A DNA stretch of 18,506 nucleotides from the NCBI GenBank assembly GCA_002728035.1, contig PBUZ01000010.1:1-18506 (forward strand). Direction: 5' to 3'. Positions 16,601-18,506 of this stretch are shown in pieces (positions within the stretch are counted from its first letter, which is position 1; every line of letters starts with the position of its first letter). This stretch comes from Methanobacteriota archaeon. GTDB lineage: Archaea > Thermoplasmatota > Poseidoniia > Poseidoniales > Poseidoniaceae. The notes under the pieces were generated by a model that was not told the origin of the DNA, searched no databases, and was given only the letters and a program-made list of their open reading frames with translations. The translations under genes and the position numbers were made by a program.

Positions 16601-17429
16601 CGTCGTTTCCGTTGCCGGATGGTGTTCCGGTTGTGTAGTCATAGCCTTCGCCGCGCAGCAGGAAAATATCATCATCGGTGCAAGAGCTGCCAATGCCCAC
16701 GGACTGTGTCTCACCGTAGTCGCCCACTTCGAACGTTGTGTAGGTGTGGAGCGAGGAAAGGCCAAGGAACGTTGGTGAGCCTTGGGTGGTGGCGGTGATG
16801 GGGCCTCGGTAAGTCACGATGTTTTGGCGAGAGCGATCCTCTTCCAACTCGAGAACGTAGATGTCATCGTTCCCGTCTTGGTCAGCATCGCCGACCTTCA
16901 AGTCAAACACAATAAAGTGCGTATAGCGTTGACCGATGGTCCAGTCACGGTTACCACATCCATCGTTTTCAATGATGGTCACGTTCCCTGGTTCACCTGC
17001 AGGTGCACCAGCGTCATTTTGCTTGAACGGGTTGTTCCGTTGATAGATCACGATGTCGGTGACGCTGTCGCCGTTGAAGTCGCCCACTTCCACCGCTTCA
17101 ACGTTGGCATAATCGTCCCAATCTGCGTTGCGGCTTTGGTTACCCGCCACCCAAAGGTCTTGGCGGTCGTTATAGTTCCCGTTTCCATCATTGTAGAGAA
17201 TGCTCATCGTGTGTGTGCCGTCGGTAGCAACCGCCAAGTCGTTGTATCCATCGCAATCGAAATCGCCAATCGCAATGTCCAAAGGATCACGGTGAGTTGT
17301 GTAGGTTCGAGCGACCGATGCACTGGCGGTGGTGGCAAGCGCAGCAGTGGTGCTTAGCACCATGAGTAGGGTCAGGAAGATACTTCGCATTCGGGCTTTA
17401 GAGAGGTCGTTTTGGGCAAACATGGACAT
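10683..17429 (-). CDS. Giant multidomain cell-surface protein with FG-GAP propeller, jelly-roll modules, GATase-like domain, TM and cytoplasmic tail
   Basis: 2248 residues from ATG 17429. A signal peptide (basic n-region with Lys/Arg, core IFLTLLMVLSTTAALA, likely cut near ASA) precedes these parts: seven FG-GAP-like repeats (about 48-463) with DxDxDG-type calcium loops, as in an integrin-type seven-bladed propeller; a CARDB-like linker; two Cys-x-FE-started jelly-roll modules resembling immune inhibitor A/MAM domains (about 563-807 and 937-1191); a further Ig-like part; a GATase1-like Rossmann domain (about 1389-1640); beta domains, including a PKD-like one (about 1780-1922); a TM helix (about 2105-2127) followed by MRR; and a cytoplasmic tail with a duplicated QGY motif. 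The role is presumably adhesion or polymer binding at the surface; no active site is obvious. The in-frame TTG at 17498 is rejected because the TATA-like box lies between it and ATG 17429. Confidence 0.9.
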   Translation of the reverse strand: MSMFAQNDLSKARMRSIFLTLLMVLSTTAALATTASASVARTYTTHRDPLDIAIGDFDCDGYNDLAVATDGTHTMSILYNDGNGNYNDRQDLWVAGNQSRNADWDDYANVEAVEVGDFNGDSVTDIVIYQRNNPFKQNDAGAPAGEPGNVTIIENDGCGNRDWTIGQRYTHFIVFDLKVGDADQDGNDDIYVLELEEDRSRQNIVTYRGPITATTQGSPTFLGLSSLHTYTTFEVGDYGETQSVGIGSSCTDDDIFLLRGEGYDYTTGTPSGNGNDDNVTIVEYSCTGSSLPGSYPADITATGANPTVIQFGHLGSADLDIADIGGNGYIDTIAMMESYSENVSYITASAQGTFGTPQTAYFGPYISYAIAVEDLNGDGEADFVNPTIAYQENTTDSAGGTESLYYLNPPTTVQVTLSDGNGGHVSPLSYEAGRRPSAVAVGQLQGDSSSAPDLAIGHANYYFGGWRDNLGWEGQYDTIMVIEMDNKDMAVTDVDINPTDRYYGLVGEGTRNINVTVTNTGMDILNGQTADLDLELKVVDEANSTNTTVYANDWDSPEVKTGCGTGCSWTFEEYVDGATNWHLETNHSTGASTGNNGPNSSANYLNPTDFMWAGNMKTNSSGDEWSGYGKNWDDAMVLNDVDLTGADRAFMSAELFRHLGFGALGQNTQNGPIITEVMDDLAIIEIYSEDNGWSLIACPGLAALTGACFSGESIWGGFDRERFDKQRFGFAPEQLVYGFNSFGTFYGWDNFTEEDLGFFDLSPWAGETVDIRFRFRTGFTGSTADDNESRWEGRDGFAVDNLTIWKQNTAFLPNPQTQSTTIGPFTNLEPGQDFTTSIQADLLNDTTYRISATLSNNAWDEQLINDDIVDYVTPFNLYDPVIESIDYFKPGSLYARGVYDIAATTNNYGNTEVDFDIEATVYSATPSDVYCGTPSAVCKEDFEGGGQGSRYEESADGIPKGDIYDENSCSTKIFNSKAYWFGHPCDRAQSYDDAWANETLIIPNIDLTGMSGDFVSLNFEYYADTFYRTSSSGANSPSDYVSMYVDFSKNVTKNGTTTTEDYTAQVFGQWNDYNEDGTCNNDDDGNGLASSNESIDFTEITEIGDPQYRESSLSTVFYNTDDLVKTQSIDLTHLYVQNRSGPSWSWDTECLTLKGSMANFNFTFQSDDDGRNGVNDGFKGVGFNNITLQEYTFIEDAKYTVARTNVDAEDSGFTTIGSHEFEAGVYRVDVKSIFDNTVAGTSWFGANELSQANNIERVIFNVESVDVTISSPNTLKCLKDQTQECVLPIDSSLDHSWDYSALNGVLVGEYVFYMDIHNVADGALVHSMNTGTPVPLDSQERIDFSFTPWENDPNGQQWVDGTTYNISVYAKLADGTETGNVRHFIATFKDTVDVAILSDSSLRTTAIKQDLNILGMTYTEFEVIDWETYFDGGWFAHYDKIILPWQELQQAKDAGAPYFGGGYYEELAEGGRRTILQNFMNSGGTVQAHLGPLGEQIYGNDQQGLAGRLPFSLDIKSRNATNQVTFATMDLADPYHPIMDNIDVGSFQGFDSNSGVAQAVLNTQIGDTNTVPDVCGGYMESDGAFQRIIRYTEDIRDTVLGVCSYGEGGLIVSTIDVATHSDRADSVTFPLLGNMIKYQVSPYPENFNLANLEITINDEEPDADDNGVNFYDVYHMKSNAEITFGFNTAATVPLHADWIIDGPTNWDGSTLASGVTGHTNETSPTMTFCKSDLASLTKCAQGEQWHITLMLHDDEGHARIIDITVETNDVEADEERPEADAIIDMRTEYQDNIEFKETKTVQNVDWDVYQITLQGEGDDAELVVHFDASNSSDADALEGNGIFTYEWKILFDTPYGGTEFDPDGHTFTLSEASGGMWSYKFKNITVDPTGTVEQQIRMELVVTDKAQKFSEKFRMYFVVVPEGFGDEEPEIQWDNVQLNSSKFDQDTLTISGQVLSGAETNEVYVEAAFFEENFSESSVMKYNMSQKGLWGKSDAMGDTDRFEITLNLESFYTNKSTSQRVYIKYYEGEYPNERWVTIKWIELNLPACQGLEADPQAEAAGGEFILDANGDCQWNGAWSYNPETGEWTENSQTSDGTEGAEGGLDATLIAIVAALLLAIVGGTVIFMRRGADSDDDFGGMEGAFGADALDPTEQYVQQLIAQGYPEETARAFAAQYVGQAAAEQPAGGQPAAAQPAAAQPAAAQPAAAAFDQAVYEQYYQQFVSQGYDAATAAAYAQQYAIQYAQSQQ
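10713..10793 (-). other. Cytoplasmic tail QGY motif, copy 2 (residues about 2213-2239)
   Basis: Near the C-terminus. The core is QFVSQGYDAATAAAYAQQY, matched to copy 1 as Q-x3-QGY-x3-TA-x-A-x-A-x-QY. It is predicted helix-turn-helix. I do not know this motif's family. Confidence 0.6.
10803..10880 (-). repeat. 15-nt tandem repeat encoding an Ala/Gln/Pro linker
   Basis: About four units of a 15-nt repeat (tgtgcagcggcaggc on the plus strand), three nearly identical, encoding AQPAA-type pentapeptides in the cytoplasmic tail between the two QGY motifs. It is a likely flexible linker and a likely site of slippage. Confidence 0.85.
10902..10973 (-). other. Cytoplasmic tail QGY motif, copy 1 (residues about 2153-2176)
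   Basis: The core is QLIAQGYPEETARAFAAQY, which follows an acidic, Gly-rich juxtamembrane segment. The same spacing of Q-x3-QGY, Thr-Ala and QY occurs in copy 2. It looks like a small helical interaction motif, UBA-like in general pattern only. Confidence 0.6.
11049..11117 (-). other. C-terminal transmembrane helix of the giant protein
   Basis: A run of about 23 hydrophobic residues (starting DATLIAIVAALLLAIVGG) followed by Met-Arg-Arg and an acidic stretch. By the positive-inside rule the N-terminal bulk faces outside and the last roughly 120 residues face the cytoplasm. Confidence 0.88.
12510..13263 (-). other. GATase1-like domain inside the giant protein (residues about 1389-1640)
   Basis: Alternating strands and helices: VDVAILSDS, a TYTEFEVIDW strand, YDKIILPWQ, a LQNFMNSGGTVQAHLGP elbow, and a late GLIVSTIDVATH strand. 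This order matches class I glutamine amidotransferase-like folds. The elbow position has no Cys nucleophile, so catalysis of that type is unlikely. Confidence 0.55.
16040..17285 (-). other. Seven FG-GAP-like repeats (residues about 48-463)
   Basis: Seven repeats of the pattern hydrophobic-GD-x-(D/N)-x-D/G-D-(hydrophobic): starting IAIGDFDCDG, VEVGDFNGDS, LKVGDADQDG, FEVGDYGETQ, LDIADIGGNG, IAVEDLNGDGEAD and VAVGQLQGDS. At least four keep an acidic calcium loop. Together they would make one seven-bladed beta-propeller. Confidence 0.8.
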
Positions 17430-17454
17430 CACTTGTCCCCGCGACAGCCTGTTC

Positions 17455-17463
17455 GGATATAAT
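17455..17463 (-). promoter_or_regulatory. TATA-like box of the giant surface-protein gene
   Basis: On the minus strand the sequence reads ATTATATCC, centred near 17459. The usual archaeal spacing of about 26-27 nt puts the transcription start near 17433, only 4-5 nt before ATG 17429. This supports a leaderless or near-leaderless mRNA and the choice of that start codon. No strong Shine-Dalgarno is present. Confidence 0.55.
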
Positions 17464-17561
17464 GCCTTTGTACTCAAGTTCCCCCACTTAAGGCGCAAGC
17501 CCTCGTTTCTGTTCGATTTTTGACGATTTTTCTCGCCAAAACGTTGCTCGACGAAGACCGA

Positions 17562-18239
17562 TTAAATTCGTCCGACCAACCATTTTGGAGACGGACCCCA
17601 ACCAACTTCGTCTCCACCGTGTATTTTGACCAGTTTTCCTGCCGCAAACAGGGATTGCAACCACACGTCCAAAGCAGTGCCTTCTCGCCCGCCCAAACGT
17701 GAACTGGCGATTTCCTCAATGGCTTCAGTGCTCAGGCCGCTCAAACCATGGTCCCTGACGACCAATTGAAGCAATTCTCTCAACCACGCCTCAGCCATCG
17801 GGTCAACGCTTGAGACACCGGTCACAGGTTGAGGTGGATCCATCTCTTCAAGAATCTCCATGAGTTCAATGACATCGGGTTTTTCGGCAGGCTTCAATCC
17901 AGCCTCTGCAAGTTTCGCATTCAAGTCCAACTGGCCAATGGGGCGACGGACAACAGGGATCCGACTCGGGTCGGGTTCGGGACCCATGTCCAGAGGTTTG
18001 GCCGATTCAGGCTCATCGTCCATTTCGATGTTCACGCCGGCTTCTTGCCGCTGCTTGCTCACCGACGAAAGATTGGTTGCCTGGACGGCCGAAGCGACCG
18101 GCATGGTCCATCCGACGCCGGCAAGGCCCAGCGCTTGGACGTGTTGTTCGACCCACTCAGCATCGCCTTCAATGACGACATTCACGTCATGGTCATCTGA
18201 GCGAAAACGGTAACGAACGTTCCCACGCAACAGACTCAT
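17562..18239 (-). CDS. Unrecognised 225-residue protein downstream of aconitase
   Basis: I do not recognise this protein. The N-terminal roughly 50 residues look like a small alpha/beta unit (RGNVRYRFRSDDHDVNVVIEG, then an amphipathic helix). Residues 55-150 are low-complexity, acidic and Pro-rich, likely disordered. The C-terminal roughly 75 residues are helical and end with a strand-turn (KLVKIHGGDEVGWGPSPKW), compatible with a winged-helix-like fold. ATG 18239 has a GAGGAG ribosome binding site 9 nt upstream. The gene lies 40 nt after the aconitase stop in the same direction, so an operon is plausible. A regulatory role would be guesswork. The TAA stop at 17562 leaves 132 nt before the giant surface gene, which has its own promoter. 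Confidence 0.78.
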   Translation of the reverse strand: MSLLRGNVRYRFRSDDHDVNVVIEGDAEWVEQHVQALGLAGVGWTMPVASAVQATNLSSVSKQRQEAGVNIEMDDEPESAKPLDMGPEPDPSRIPVVRRPIGQLDLNAKLAEAGLKPAEKPDVIELMEILEEMDPPQPVTGVSSVDPMAEAWLRELLQLVVRDHGLSGLSTEAIEEIASSRLGGREGTALDVWLQSLFAAGKLVKIHGGDEVGWGPSPKWLVGRI

Positions 18240-18279
18240 CGTACCACGCTCCTCGTTTGTTCAACTTGAACCTGCTGGC

Positions 18280-18506
18280 TCAGGCCTTCGGTTGAGCCAT
18301 CTCTCGTAGCACGGTATGAAGGATGCCACCGTTTCGATAATATTCAATCTCTACGGGTGTGTCAAGGCGTACTTGTGCTTCAAACGAGGTCGTTGTGCCG
18401 TCTTCTGCGACCGCCTCAACCGTTAGCCATTGCAACGGCTGGACGTCATCGCTCAATGGAACGGTGAACGTTTCATGACCTGTTAGGCCCAACGACCGGT
18501 GCGACT
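18280..18506 (-). CDS. acnA: Aconitate hydratase, C-terminal fragment
   Basis: The end of a gene that continues past the right edge; about 75 residues are seen. Motifs of the AcnA/IRP1-type swivel domain are visible: SLGLTGHETFTV, then a strand region, then VRLDTPVEIEYYRNGGILH and a final TVLREMAQ. In known aconitases the same region reads LGLTGEE, then FDTxVEL-x-Y-x-NGGIL. The enzyme interconverts citrate and isocitrate in the TCA cycle. The catalytic [4Fe-4S] cysteines lie upstream, outside the window, so activity cannot be judged here. Confidence 0.9.
   Translation of the reverse strand, partial: SHRSLGLTGHETFTVPLSDDVQPLQWLTVEAVAEDGTTTSFEAQVRLDTPVEIEYYRNGGILHTVLREMAQPKA

Noticed and set aside
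17514..17531. Direct repeat CGATTTTT-GA-CGATTTTT as an operator or terminator
   Set aside because: Two 8-nt copies lie upstream of the giant gene's promoter. The T-run is on the plus strand, where no gene ends, and two short copies are not enough to call an operator.

Overview
The window looks like a piece of chromosome from a marine euryarchaeon, most likely Marine Group II (Candidatus Poseidoniales) or a close Thermoplasmatota relative. The lineage call is inference. It rests on a Gar1-type H/ACA RNP domain protein, an archaeal TATA-like box about 30 nt upstream of the start of a giant surface protein, and very large signal-peptide-bearing proteins rich in N-x-S/T sequons and ending in a membrane anchor plus basic residues. 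No rRNA, tRNA, CRISPR array or insertion sequence was seen.

Layout. (1) Positions 1-3440, plus strand: the 3' end of a succinate dehydrogenase membrane anchor gene, then sdhA and sdhB with stop/start coupling, then a small DoxX-family membrane protein. The SDH motifs resemble the actinobacterial type. (2) 3461-4351, minus strand: an unrecognised multi-TM protein, convergent with the DoxX gene and divergent from the next operon. (3) 4426-8291, plus: an ABC-2 type exporter (ATPase and permease overlapping by 8 nt) followed after 19 nt by a secreted, C-terminally anchored protein. (4) 8340-10440, plus: an unusual RNA-binding protein (Gar1-like domain, RGG-rich linkers and two RanBP2-type zinc fingers), then a TPR-like protein with two TM helices. 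(5) 10441-10682: a 242-nt convergent intergenic stretch with no gene. (6) 10683-17429, minus: a 2248-residue surface protein with a seven-repeat FG-GAP propeller, two jelly-roll modules, a GATase1-like fold, a PKD-like domain, a TM helix and a cytoplasmic tail carrying a duplicated QGY motif around an Ala/Gln/Pro linker. (7) 17562-18506, minus: an unrecognised 225-residue protein downstream of the 3' end of an aconitase gene.

The two ends of the window carry TCA-cycle enzymes (succinate dehydrogenase, aconitase). The middle is envelope- and RNA-related. The ABC exporter and its neighbouring secreted protein probably form one transcription unit. The Gar1-like protein and the TPR protein may form another. 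The most notable items are the Gar1/RGG/RanBP2 fusion, which recalls domain combinations known from eukaryotic Gar1 and FUS/EWS/TAF15 proteins, and the giant surface protein with its repeated cytoplasmic tail motif.
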